Below are positions 30,677-37,935 of a stretch of 44,337 bases of DNA, one piece after another. Under the pieces are notes generated by a model. It was given only the letters and a program-made list of their open reading frames with translations, was not told the origin of the DNA and did no database searches. How positions within the stretch are numbered: the first letter of the stretch is position 1; each line of letters begins with the position of its first letter. The position numbers were made by a program, and so were the translations under genes. The DNA comes from Candidatus Krumholzibacteriia bacterium (GTDB taxonomy: Bacteria > Krumholzibacteriota > Krumholzibacteriia > WVZY01 > JAKEHA01): the NCBI GenBank assembly GCA_029865265.1, contig JAOUHG010000027.1, forward strand, positions 1-44,337. Direction: 5' to 3'.

Positions 30677-32520
30677 CGTTCGCCTCCCTGCGCGGCCGAC
30701 CCGGTGATTCCCGACAATCGTTCCAGGAACTCTTTCTTGTCGATGAACTCCACCGCGCGCAGGTCGTCCCGCTCCGCACCCCGGGCGTCGATGAAGACGA
30801 TGGTGGGCACGCCGCGAATGTCGAACTTCTCGCGCACCGCGCGCACATCCGCCGAACCGTGCTCGGTGAGGTCCGCCTTCAGCGGAACCACGCCCCGCGC
30901 CGCCTCGATCACCTCGGGCTGGTTGAACGTCTGGTGCTCGAGCTCCTTGCACGGCAGGCACCAGTCCGCCGAGAAGTCGATCACCACCGGCTGCCCGTTG
31001 CCGATGGCCTCTGCCAGCGCGCTCTCCGTGTAGGGGATCCAGGCAATGCCGGGCTGGTCGCTACGCCCGAGGATATTGCCCGGCGCGAGGATCAGGTAGA
31101 GGCCGTAGAGCGGCATGGCCACGCCGACGAAGCGCCGGAACGCGTTGAAGAAGATGGAGGTCGACCGCGCACGCACCATGAAGCCCAGCAGCACGCCGCC
31201 GATCACCAGCACCGCACCCAGCAACCCGAAGTACAGCGAGTCGCCGGCCACCGGGCGCAGGAAGTACACCGCCATGGCCAGCAGCACCACGCCGAAGAGC
31301 TTGCGGATCCACTCCATCCACTCGCCGGACTTGGGCAGGCGCGCGATGTTGCCGGACGCCACCGCCAGCACCACGAAGGGAAGCCCCAGCCCCAGTGCCA
31401 GCACGAAGAACAGCGAGAAGCCGAGGAACAGGCTGCCCGACTCGCCCACGAAGGTCAGCAGGCCGAGCACGAACGGCCCGATGCAGGGTGCGGCCACGAT
31501 GCCCACGGTGAGCCCCATCAGGAACGAGCCCAGCGCGCCCTGCTTGGCGGTGCCGGCGACACCCGCGAGCCGCATGGGGACGCGGATCTCGTAGAACCCG
31601 AACATCGACATCGCAAGCCCCACCATCACCAGCGCCACCACCACCAGCACCAGCGGGTTCTGCAGCGCGCTGCCGAACAGGCTGCCGGTGAACGCCGCCA
31701 CCAGTCCCAGGGCGGAGTACATGGTGGCCATGCCCAGCAGGTACAGCACTGCCAGCAGCATGGTGCGCGAGCCACGGCCGCGCGATTGTCCGCCGAAGTA
31801 GCTCACCGTGATGGGAATCATCGGATACACGCACGGCGTCAGGTTGAGCGCCAGGCCCCCCAGGAACACGAGGATGTATCCGAACAGCAACCCGCGCCGG
31901 GCGATTGCGCTCTGCAGCGCGTTCTTCTCGCCGGGCTGTGTCGCGGACGCGATGGAAGAGAAATCCATGCGGTCGAAGACCTCGGTGTTGGCCAGGTCCA
32001 CCGATTCGCGCGGCGACGAAATGCGCACCGGGATCTCCACGTCGATGGTCTGGGGCAGCAGGCACTTCTCGTTGTCGCACGCCTGGTAGGTCACGCGGGC
32101 GACCACGGTGGTCTCGCCCAGCGCGGCGTCCGCCGCCACGTCCACCACCGCTCCGATCCGCACCGTGCCTTCGTAGAGCAGCAGCGGGGACTCGGAAAAG
32201 TCGAGCTTCATGCTGACGCCCGCGGGGTAGACCGTGCCGCGCAGCGTCATCCCCGGCGGCAACTCGAAGGTGACCTCGGTCGGGACCAGGAAATCCTCGG
32301 TGACCTTGTGGGCGTTGACGTGCCACGGCTCACGGATCTGGACTTCGACCGCCAGTTGCGCGTTGCCGCCCTGCGGCACGTTGGACAGCGAGACAAAACC
32401 GGACGCGGTAACCGGTTCGGCGAACGGATCCGGCGCCAGATCGATGGCGCGCGCATCCGTAAATGGTTGCAGCGCCGACACGGCCAGCGCCAGGAGGACC
32501 GCACTAAATCGTTTCATCAT
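30673..32520 (-). CDS. dsbD: Thiol:disulfide interchange protein DsbD
   Basis: The product has 615 residues with all three DsbD parts. A signal peptide is followed by the periplasmic alpha domain with the active pair in YQACDNEKCLLPQ (about residues 142-154). The beta domain has eight membrane segments with the redox cysteines in NLTPCVYPMIP and VAAPCIGPFVLG. The C-terminal gamma thioredoxin domain has ADWCLPCKEL near residue 520. DsbD carries electrons from cytoplasmic thioredoxin to periplasmic partners such as DsbC- and TlpA-like proteins. The latter includes the TlpA-like protein of this window, an inferred link. ATG at 32520 or 32517; a good minus-strand promoter lies about 80 bases upstream. 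Confidence 0.95.
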   Translation of the reverse strand: MMKRFSAVLLALAVSALQPFTDARAIDLAPDPFAEPVTASGFVSLSNVPQGGNAQLAVEVQIREPWHVNAHKVTEDFLVPTEVTFELPPGMTLRGTVYPAGVSMKLDFSESPLLLYEGTVRIGAVVDVAADAALGETTVVARVTYQACDNEKCLLPQTIDVEIPVRISSPRESVDLANTEVFDRMDFSSIASATQPGEKNALQSAIARRGLLFGYILVFLGGLALNLTPCVYPMIPITVSYFGGQSRGRGSRTMLLAVLYLLGMATMYSALGLVAAFTGSLFGSALQNPLVLVVVALVMVGLAMSMFGFYEIRVPMRLAGVAGTAKQGALGSFLMGLTVGIVAAPCIGPFVLGLLTFVGESGSLFLGFSLFFVLALGLGLPFVVLAVASGNIARLPKSGEWMEWIRKLFGVVLLAMAVYFLRPVAGDSLYFGLLGAVLVIGGVLLGFMVRARSTSIFFNAFRRFVGVAMPLYGLYLILAPGNILGRSDQPGIAWIPYTESALAEAIGNGQPVVIDFSADWCLPCKELEHQTFNQPEVIEAARGVVPLKADLTEHGSADVRAVREKFDIRGVPTIVFIDARGAERDDLRAVEFIDKKEFLERLSGITGSAAQGGER

Positions 32521-32598
32521 AATGAGTGTCGGGAGATGGGTGACGGGTCGCACCGGATCCACACCACTTGTACACCGGGTGCGGCGGGGTTCGCCCCG

Positions 32599-32627
32599 AT
32601 CATAACCGCTGGCGCCCGGCCGCGCAA
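32599..32627 (-). promoter_or_regulatory. Promoter of dsbD (TTGCGC-17-TATGAT, minus)
   Basis: On the minus strand TTGCGC (32622-32627) and TATGAT (32599-32604) are exactly 17 bases apart. Transcription would begin near 32592. Almost at once the transcript forms a GGGG-CGAA-CCCC hairpin (32586-32597), which may protect its 5' end. This promoter lies in the 122-base gap between dsbD and the upstream gene. Confidence 0.6.
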
Positions 32628-32642
32628 CCGGCCGCCGCGTCC

Positions 32643-33122
32643 TCAATCCGGGGCGGCCTGCGCCATGCGGTCGAGCAGATAGGGGGCGAGGCGCTTGTGG
32701 ATCGGCCGCACCAGCTTCCACAGGTAGACGCTGCGCCTGCCGTGCACGCGCGCCATGGATACCACGGTGAGCGTGTTGGGGTTGGTCTTGCGCTCGAGCA
32801 TGTAGGAAATGAAGAAGCGGATTCCGCCCCGGTACCCTTCGAACACCACCTCGTCCTCGTCGCGATAGATCTCCCGGGCGCCGAAGTGGTAGGCGTTCTC
32901 CGCCACGCGGTCGATATTACGATAGGTGTTGTAGACGAGCGGCGCGCGGTAGGCGTCCATGTAGTCGTTCTGATAGGAGGCCAGGTAGCTCGTGGACGGC
33001 ACCGGGATGGGGACCACGTCGTGCGTGCTCGCGACCCCCGCCATGATGAAGATCCCGACGAGTCCCGCGAAGGCGACGATGACCGCTATCGCCACGAACG
33101 CCCTCAGGATTGTTCCGACCAT
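32643..33122 (-). CDS. Small membrane-anchored protein of unknown function
   Basis: The product has 159 residues from the ATG at 33122, which follows GGGAGGAA. One N-terminal hydrophobic segment (FVAIAVIVAFAGLVGIFIMAG, residues about 8-28) is followed by a soluble part with many aromatic residues and paired strands (AREIYRDEDEVVFEG, IRFFISYMLERK, TLTVVSMARVHG) and a final amphipathic helix. The pattern resembles a small SRPBCC-like or lipid-interacting fold, but I cannot place it. A weak promoter-like pair (CATACT at 33154-33159 with TCGACG 18 bases upstream) lies before it. Function unknown. Confidence 0.6.
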   Translation of the reverse strand: MVGTILRAFVAIAVIVAFAGLVGIFIMAGVASTHDVVPIPVPSTSYLASYQNDYMDAYRAPLVYNTYRNIDRVAENAYHFGAREIYRDEDEVVFEGYRGGIRFFISYMLERKTNPNTLTVVSMARVHGRRSVYLWKLVRPIHKRLAPYLLDRMAQAAPD

Positions 33123-33204
33123 GATTCCTCCCGCTGCGATGGCGCTGGCGCAGAGTATGGGCACAACCCGCTGTCCCCGTCGAGCGTCATGTGCGCAATC
33201 GCGG

Positions 33205-34143
33205 TCAGCCGCGCACCAGCCGGGCGAAGAAGGCCAACGGAATCAGCCCGAACCAGAGCGCAAACAGCAGGCCGTTGAGCAGCACACCGTCCATGGGGCG
33301 CGCGGATTCCGGGCGCCGGACCGCCGCCAGGGCTGTAACCGCCAGCCACAGCGCGTGCGGGACCGTGACCAGGTAGGCCGCGCCGTACCAGCCGGACACG
33401 ATGCGGTCCTGCCAGAGCAGGATGCCGCCCAGGCTGGCCGCGATCGCCGCCGCCGCCGCGATCCCCGCCGCGCCGCGGGGGCCGAATACCACCGCGTAGG
33501 TTCGCCGCCGCACCGCTTCGTCGGCGCGAATATCGGGGATGCCGGCGAGCGTGCGAAACGCCAGCAGGGCGCAGAATGCCGGCATGGCGATGAGCCAGGG
33601 CAACGGGTCCGTGCGCGCGCCGCCCTGCGTGACCCATCCGGTCAGCGCGGGGAAAACGCCCAGGCCGAGGGCCGCGCTGATCTCGCCCAGGCTGCGCTGG
33701 CACAGGCGCACCGGTGGCGCGCTGTAGCCCAGCCCCAGCGCGAGCCCCAGCACCAGCAGGGCCAGCGTGGGCATGCGCAGCGCGTGCGGCGTGAGTGCCA
33801 GCAGCAGACCCGAGGCCGCACCCAGCGCGGCGATGGCGATCGCCGCGCCACGCACCACGGCGTCGCGGGTCATGGCGCCGGTCACGAGGGTACGCGATCC
33901 GCCCGAGAAGCGGCCCGGGCTGCGGTTGACGATGTCACCCGGATAATCGAAGTGCTCGTTGGTGAGCGCGGCCGCGACGTAGATCAGCAGCAGTGAAGCG
34001 CACGCGACGAGCGCGCGCGGGAGATCGAAGGCGCGCGCCTCCAGCGCGCCGGCCGCCGCTCCCGCGCCGAACATCAACACCACGAAGGGCATGTACTCGG
34101 CGCGCACCGCGCGCACCCACGCCGATATTCTGGAAACGGGCAC
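33205..34143 (-). CDS. UbiA-family prenyltransferase
   Basis: The product has 312 residues with about eight or nine membrane segments. It starts at GTG 34143, nine bases after GGAGG. The two Asp-rich motifs that bind prenyl diphosphate through magnesium are present: NEHFDYPGD (about residues 62-70) and DIRADEAVRRRTYAVVFG (about 201-218). These enzymes attach an isoprenoid chain to an aromatic acceptor (quinone, heme O, chlorophyll or lipid precursors). The RFSGGSRTLVTG segment after the first motif recalls the MenA/dihydroxynaphthoate branch, which would feed quinone to the nearby complex I, but this is tentative. It is 29 bases after the O-methyltransferase gene. Confidence 0.88.
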   Translation of the reverse strand: MPVSRISAWVRAVRAEYMPFVVLMFGAGAAAGALEARAFDLPRALVACASLLLIYVAAALTNEHFDYPGDIVNRSPGRFSGGSRTLVTGAMTRDAVVRGAAIAIAALGAASGLLLALTPHALRMPTLALLVLGLALGLGYSAPPVRLCQRSLGEISAALGLGVFPALTGWVTQGGARTDPLPWLIAMPAFCALLAFRTLAGIPDIRADEAVRRRTYAVVFGPRGAAGIAAAAAIAASLGGILLWQDRIVSGWYGAAYLVTVPHALWLAVTALAAVRRPESARPMDGVLLNGLLFALWFGLIPLAFFARLVRG

Positions 34144-34172
34144 GCCTTTGATCCTCCGGTTGCGCCTTGCCG

Positions 34173-34808
34173 TCAGCGTTTGACGGCCAGGGTCAGTCCG
34201 TCCCGCAGCGGCAGTACCACGCGCTCCACGCGCAGGTCGCGCGCAACGTGCTGGTTGAAGGCCACGATGGCATGGTCGTCCTTCTCGCGCGGATCCAGCA
34301 CCTTGCCGCTCCACAGCACGTTGTCGGCCAGCAGCGCGCCGCCGGCGCGTACGTGCGGCACGCACGCCTCCCAGTAGCGGATGTAGTTCTGCTTGTCGGC
34401 GTCGATGAACACCATGTCGAACGGCCCTCGCAGGCCGGCGAGGGTCTCCAGGGCCGGGCGCAGTTCCAGCGTGATCTTGGCCCCGTGCGCGCTGCGCGCC
34501 CAGTAGCGGCGGGCGATGGCGGTGGCGCGGGGGTCGACGTCGCAGGTGATGACGCGGCCGTCCGCGGGCAGGCCCTCGGCCAGGCACAGCGAGCTGTAGC
34601 CGGTGAAGGTGCCGATCTCCAGCACGCGCCGCGCGCCCATCAGGCGCGCGAGCAGGCGCAGGAAGAGGCCTTCGGAATGCCCCACCATCATCTGCGGGCT
34701 GTCCATGCTGGCGCGCGTCTCTTCCGCGAGCTCGGCAAGCAGGGCTGGCTCCGGCGAGGAATGTTCCGCGGCGTAGGCGTCGATGGCTTCGGAGACGATC
34801 GGGATCAT
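34173..34808 (-). CDS. SAM-dependent O-methyltransferase (Methyltransf_3 family)
   Basis: The protein has 211 residues and belongs to the caffeoyl-CoA/catechol O-methyltransferase-like group. The SAM site is VLEIGTFTGYSSLCLAEGL (about residues 62-80). The acidic strand ITCDVD follows (about 88), and the metal site lies in FIDADKQNYIRYWE (about 134-147) with DN in LLADNVLWSG. It probably methylates a catechol-like hydroxyl in a metal-dependent way. It precedes the UbiA gene by 29 bases; together they might modify a quinone or aromatic lipid, which is a guess. A TTGCCC-17-TATGCT promoter lies upstream. Confidence 0.9.
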   Translation of the reverse strand: MIPIVSEAIDAYAAEHSSPEPALLAELAEETRASMDSPQMMVGHSEGLFLRLLARLMGARRVLEIGTFTGYSSLCLAEGLPADGRVITCDVDPRATAIARRYWARSAHGAKITLELRPALETLAGLRGPFDMVFIDADKQNYIRYWEACVPHVRAGGALLADNVLWSGKVLDPREKDDHAIVAFNQHVARDLRVERVVLPLRDGLTLAVKR

Positions 34809-34849
34809 GGCGGCCTTTCCGCGCGGCGGGAGCCGCGCCGGTAACCGGG

Positions 34850-34878
34850 AGCATACGCGACCGGGTGCGCGCGGGCAA
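34850..34878 (-). promoter_or_regulatory. Promoter of the methyltransferase-UbiA run (TTGCCC-17-TATGCT, minus)
   Basis: TTGCCC (34873-34878) and TATGCT (34850-34855) on the minus strand are 17 bases apart. The leader would be about 35 bases before the ATG at 34808, with GGAAAGG as ribosome site. It is back to back with the promoter for the histidine phosphatase gene. Confidence 0.55.
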
Positions 34879-34894
34879 TTCTTCCCGGTGCTGG

Positions 34895-34923
34895 TTGCGC
34901 CGCCGCCGCGCGCACATTACTAT
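34895..34923 (+). promoter_or_regulatory. Promoter of the histidine phosphatase gene, nearly leaderless
   Basis: TTGCGC (34895-34900) and TACTAT (34918-34923) are 17 bases apart, and the -10 ends 9 bases before the ATG at 34933. This matches the spacing at 10172-10210 and 12236-12274. No ribosome-binding site lies before the ATG. Confidence 0.5.
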
Positions 34924-34932
34924 GCCCGCACC

Positions 34933-35580
34933 ATGCAGGTGTTGTATCTCATTCGCCACGCCGAGACCGGATTCAACCGGGTGGGGCGGGTCCAGGGGCA
35001 CACCGAGTCGACGTTGAGCCGGCTGGGTCACACCCAGGCGCGCCGCACCGGCGAGCGCCTCGGCTACGTGGACTTCGTGGCCGCGTACGCCAGCCCCTCC
35101 AGGCGCACGCTGCAGACCGCACGCATCGCCCTGGGCGACCGCGTGGACGTGAACGCGCGCGAGGGCCTGCGCGAGATCAACCTTGGCGCGTGGGAGGGGC
35201 TCAAGGCGAGCACGCTGCGCAAGCGCTACCCGCGCCAGGTGCACCTGTGGTTTCACAAGCCCAGCGCGGTGCGCATCGCGGGCGCGGAAACGGTGGCGCA
35301 GTTCCGGCGGCGCGTGGTGCGGGAGATGAAGGGAATCCGCGAGACGCACCCGAAGGGGGAGATCGCGGTGGTGACGCACGGCGGCGTGATCTGCGTCTAT
35401 CTGACCGCGCTGCTGGGCATGAAACTCGATGACCTGTGGCAGTTCAAGATCCGCAACGCGTCGGTGACGCGGGTTCTGTTTCCGCAGGGCCGCGCGCGCG
35501 TCGACCTGCTCGGCGACATCCACCACCTCAACGGCGCCTTCCGCGAGATTCCCAACCGGCCGTTCCGGCTGTTTCCGTAG
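34933..35580 (+). CDS. Histidine phosphatase (phosphoglycerate mutase-like)
   Basis: The protein has 215 residues. The catalytic motif LIRHAETGFN begins at residue 6 with the nucleophilic His8. ASPSRRTLQTA (about 55-65), REINLGAWEG with the acid Glu (about 81), and the second His in VVTHGGVI (about 152) complete the branch-2 phosphatase core. Members include cobalamin ribazole phosphatases, phosphoglycerate mutases and broad phosphatases; no single choice is supported. The C-terminus (about residues 195-215) is a short basic tail. It has its own nearly leaderless promoter and is convergent with the next gene. Confidence 0.88.
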   Translation: MQVLYLIRHAETGFNRVGRVQGHTESTLSRLGHTQARRTGERLGYVDFVAAYASPSRRTLQTARIALGDRVDVNAREGLREINLGAWEGLKASTLRKRYPRQVHLWFHKPSAVRIAGAETVAQFRRRVVREMKGIRETHPKGEIAVVTHGGVICVYLTALLGMKLDDLWQFKIRNASVTRVLFPQGRARVDLLGDIHHLNGAFREIPNRPFRLFP

Positions 35581-35606
35581 GCACACGTTCCCGTCCGTAA
35601 CCCGCC

Positions 35607-36275
35607 TCAGTATCCGATCTCTTCCAGCGCGCGCTCCACGTGAACCAGCCGCTCGCCGGCGGCGACGCGACGCGCGTCGCACAGCGACTTCAGCATTGCC
35701 AGCGACGCCGCGTCGTCCACGTCGTACCAGGGCGGGGTCAGCGCCAACGACAGACCGGCCTTGTGTACCGCGTCGACCGTGCGCGCGAACACCGCCGCGC
35801 TGCCCCAGGGGATGTCGCGAAACAGCGCCGGCGCGATGGCGCGCAACCCCACCAGGTAATACCCGCCGTCCAGCGCGGGGCCGAGGACGACGTCGCGATG
35901 CTTGAGCAGCCGGAAGGCGCGCTTGACGTGGGTCAGGGGAAGGTCGGGGCTGTCGGAGCCGATGATGACCGCGCGGGCGCCGGGGGACTGCAGCAGCGTC
36001 TCGAAGGCAGCCGCCAGGCGCTCACCCAGCGCCTCGCCCCGCTGTTCGGCCACCGGCCAGCCGCGCGGGAGCACCGGGGCCAGGTCCGCGGGGCTGCCCC
36101 CGGAGACGAACACCGTGGGCCGCAGGCGGGTGCGCTGGAGCCTGGCGGTAAGGTCATGTAAAAAAGCAAGATAGAGCTTGGCAGAGCCGTCCGGGGTGAG
36201 CGGCGGGACGAGCCGGGTCTTCACCGCGCCGGGCACCGGGACCCGCACGAATATGCCTAATTTATTGTAATACAT
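35607..36275 (-). CDS. DUF2064 / TIGR04282 glycosyltransferase-like protein
   Basis: The protein has 222 residues. It begins LGIFVRVPVPGAVKTRLVPPL, the signature of the DUF2064 family with a nucleotide-binding Arg/Lys pair. It continues with VIIGSDSPDLPLTHVKRAF and LGPALDGGYYLVGL, and the ending PPWYDVDDAASL. These are GT-A fold transferases related to nucleotidyltransferases; some are annotated as arsenosugar biosynthesis transferases. The family motif SDSPDLP (about residues 115-121) is intact. The local context (a histidine phosphatase opposite, complex I divergent) does not reveal the pathway. The first codons (MYYNKLG) follow a locally AT-rich stretch. Confidence 0.88.
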   Translation of the reverse strand: MYYNKLGIFVRVPVPGAVKTRLVPPLTPDGSAKLYLAFLHDLTARLQRTRLRPTVFVSGGSPADLAPVLPRGWPVAEQRGEALGERLAAAFETLLQSPGARAVIIGSDSPDLPLTHVKRAFRLLKHRDVVLGPALDGGYYLVGLRAIAPALFRDIPWGSAAVFARTVDAVHKAGLSLALTPPWYDVDDAASLAMLKSLCDARRVAAGERLVHVERALEEIGY

Positions 36276-36378
36276 TGTGTTATGGCTCCGGATCGCACCC
36301 GGGAACGCCCGACTCTAACACGCCCGGGCCCCTGCCCGCAGCCGCGAAACCGGGCCGTTCCCGACCCCGCGATCCACG

Positions 36379-36408
36379 TTGACACCCCGCCGGGGTTCGC
36401 GGTAACTT
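36379..36408 (+). promoter_or_regulatory. Putative promoter of the complex I operon
   Basis: A perfect TTGACA (36379-36384) is followed after 18 bases by a weak TAACTT (36403-36408). The spacer contains a CCCCGCCGGGG inverted repeat. The nuoA start is 85 bases further on. The -35 is strong, the -10 poor, so activity may depend on a factor. Confidence 0.45.
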
Positions 36409-36422
36409 GAGCACGGAGATCT

Positions 36423-36440
36423 TTGTGAAATTGGTTACAA
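36423..36440 (+). promoter_or_regulatory. Rex-like operator upstream of nuoA
   Basis: TTGTGAAATTGGTTACAA is an imperfect palindrome within a larger inverted repeat (TCTTTGT at 36420-36426 and ACAAAGA at 36437-36443). It resembles Rex sites (TTGTGAA-N4-TTCACAA), to which the NADH sensor Rex binds, and lies about 8-26 bases after the expected transcription start, as a repressor site would. A CRP-like reading (TGTGA-N6-TTACA) is also possible. No rex gene is in this window. Confidence 0.5.
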
Positions 36441-36492
36441 AGACCCCCCGGTTCCAGAATCATCCCAAATTCAACGTCCGCGCTAGCGACAC

Positions 36493-36855
36493 ATGACGCT
36501 TGCCCTGAAATACGTCCCGGTGCTGGTTCTCTTTGCGCTCGCGCTCATGATCCCGTTGATCATGCTCGGGATCGCGGGCGTCACCGGCCCACGCCAGGGC
36601 AGTCCGCGCAAGTTCACGCCCTTCGAGTCCGGCGTGGAGTCGATCGGCGACACGCGGCACCGTTTCTCGGTGCGATTCTTCCTGGTGGCGCTGCTCTTCA
36701 TCATCTTCGACATCGAAGCCGTCTTCATTTATCCGTGGGCCGTGCTCTTCCGTGAACTCGGTTTATTCGGACTGGTTGAAATGACGATATTCCTGACAGT
36801 TCTGCTCCTCGGACTGTTCTACGTGTGGAAGAAAGGGGCGCTGGAGTGGGAATAA
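36493..36855 (+). CDS. nuoA: NADH-quinone oxidoreductase subunit A
   Basis: The protein has 120 residues with three membrane segments. It has the NuoA core sequence: [39 protein letters not shown], in which the acidic residues lie in the loop that helps form the quinone channel. NuoA is a small membrane subunit of complex I at the junction with the peripheral arm. It is the first gene of the operon. There is no clear ribosome-binding site before the ATG. It overlaps the start chosen for nuoB by 10 bases. Confidence 0.95.
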   Translation: MTLALKYVPVLVLFALALMIPLIMLGIAGVTGPRQGSPRKFTPFESGVESIGDTRHRFSVRFFLVALLFIIFDIEAVFIYPWAVLFRELGLFGLVEMTIFLTVLLLGLFYVWKKGALEWE

Positions 36856-37394
36856 ACCAGGACATGATCAATCCGGTCACCAAGGACGAGACCGGCATCA
36901 TCACCACGCGCCTGGACGACATGGTGCGCTGGGGACGGAAGAACTCGCTGTGGCCGCTGCCGTTCGGAACGGCGTGCTGCGCCATCGAGTTCATGGGCGT
37001 GGTGTCGAGCGATTTTGACATCTCGCGTTTCGGCGCCGAGCTGGTGCGCTTCTCGCCGCGCCAGTCGGACGTGATCCTCGTCGCGGGCACCATCAACTAC
37101 AAGCTGGCCCCGGTGCTCAAGCGCATCTACGACCAGGTGCCCGAACCCAAGTACGTTATCTCCATGGGCGCCTGCGCGTGTTCCGGCGGTTTCTACGACA
37201 ACTATGCGACGGTGCAGGGAATCGAGCAGTTCATCCCGGTGGATGTGTTCATCCCGGGCTGCCCGCCGCGCCCCGAGGCCATCCTCGACGCCATTTTGAA
37301 GCTGCAGGAACGGATTGCGAAGGAGCCCGTAACCAAACGCGGCGTGCCGCGCCGTCACGAGGTCGTGGACAAATTCCGCGACAACCAGGACTAG
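36846..37394 (+). CDS. nuoB: NADH-quinone oxidoreductase subunit B
   Basis: The product has 182 residues from GTG 36846, about eight bases after AAAGGGG. GTG 36825 and ATG 36864 are other starts in frame. NuoB carries cluster N2, the last iron-sulfur centre before quinone. Its ligands are visible: the consecutive cysteines in [11 protein letters not shown] (Cys44, Cys45), Cys in [11 protein letters not shown], and Cys in PGCPPRPE. It sits at the quinone site with NuoD. The C-terminus ([16 protein letters not shown]) is basic. Gene order and close spacing to nuoC (7 bases) indicate one transcript. Confidence 0.97.
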   Translation: MGINQDMINPVTKDETGIITTRLDDMVRWGRKNSLWPLPFGTACCAIEFMGVVSSDFDISRFGAELVRFSPRQSDVILVAGTINYKLAPVLKRIYDQVPEPKYVISMGACACSGGFYDNYATVQGIEQFIPVDVFIPGCPPRPEAILDAILKLQERIAKEPVTKRGVPRRHEVVDKFRDNQD

Positions 37395-37401
37395 GAAGCC
37401 A

Positions 37402-37932
37402 GTGGCAGACAAGCAGAGCACCCAGCACGACGCCATCGTCACCGCCCTCAAGAGCCGGTTCGGCGAGGGCATCATCGACGTGGACCGCGCGTTCGGCGAC
37501 TGCACCTTCGTGGTGAGCAAGTCCGCCGTGCACGACGTGCTCGCGCACCTCAAGGACGACCACGGCTTCAACATGCTCATGGACATGGCGGGCGTGGATT
37601 GCATGAACCTGCCGTCGTACCGCGAGCGATTCGAACTCAACTACATGCTGTACTCGGTGCCAAACAACGTGCGCGTGCGCGTGGAAGTGCCGGTGCCGGA
37701 GCTGGACATGGATGTGCCCACCGCCACCGACCTGTGGAAGTCGGCCAACTGGGCGGAGCGGGAGGCGTTCGAGATGTTCGGATTCAACTTTGTCGGGCAT
37801 CCCTGTCTGAAGAGATTGCTGACGCACCACGAGTTCAAGGGGCACCCGCTGCGCAAGGATTACCCGGTGATGGCGGGGCAGTGGTGCTCGTCCACCTCGG
37901 ACATGACCGAAGAACTGAACGAGCCGAAATAG
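37402..37932 (+). CDS. nuoC: NADH-quinone oxidoreductase subunit C
   Basis: The product has 176 residues from GTG 37402. It has the 30-kDa subunit signature: NYMLYSVPNNVRVRVEVPV and the DLWKSANWAEREAFEMFGFNFVGHP segment, then KRLLTHHEFKGHPLRKDYPV. It is a separate gene, not fused to NuoD as in E. coli. NuoC is part of the peripheral arm near clusters N2 and N6. It is followed by nuoD after three bases. Confidence 0.96.
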   Translation: MADKQSTQHDAIVTALKSRFGEGIIDVDRAFGDCTFVVSKSAVHDVLAHLKDDHGFNMLMDMAGVDCMNLPSYRERFELNYMLYSVPNNVRVRVEVPVPELDMDVPTATDLWKSANWAEREAFEMFGFNFVGHPCLKRLLTHHEFKGHPLRKDYPVMAGQWCSSTSDMTEELNEPK

Positions 37933-37935
37933 ACC

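Noticed and set aside
34144-35682. N-terminal extension of the UbiA frame, which stays open far upstream
   Set aside because: It overlaps the methyltransferase and phosphatase genes and has no family features. A GTG with GGAGG at 34143 is the better start.
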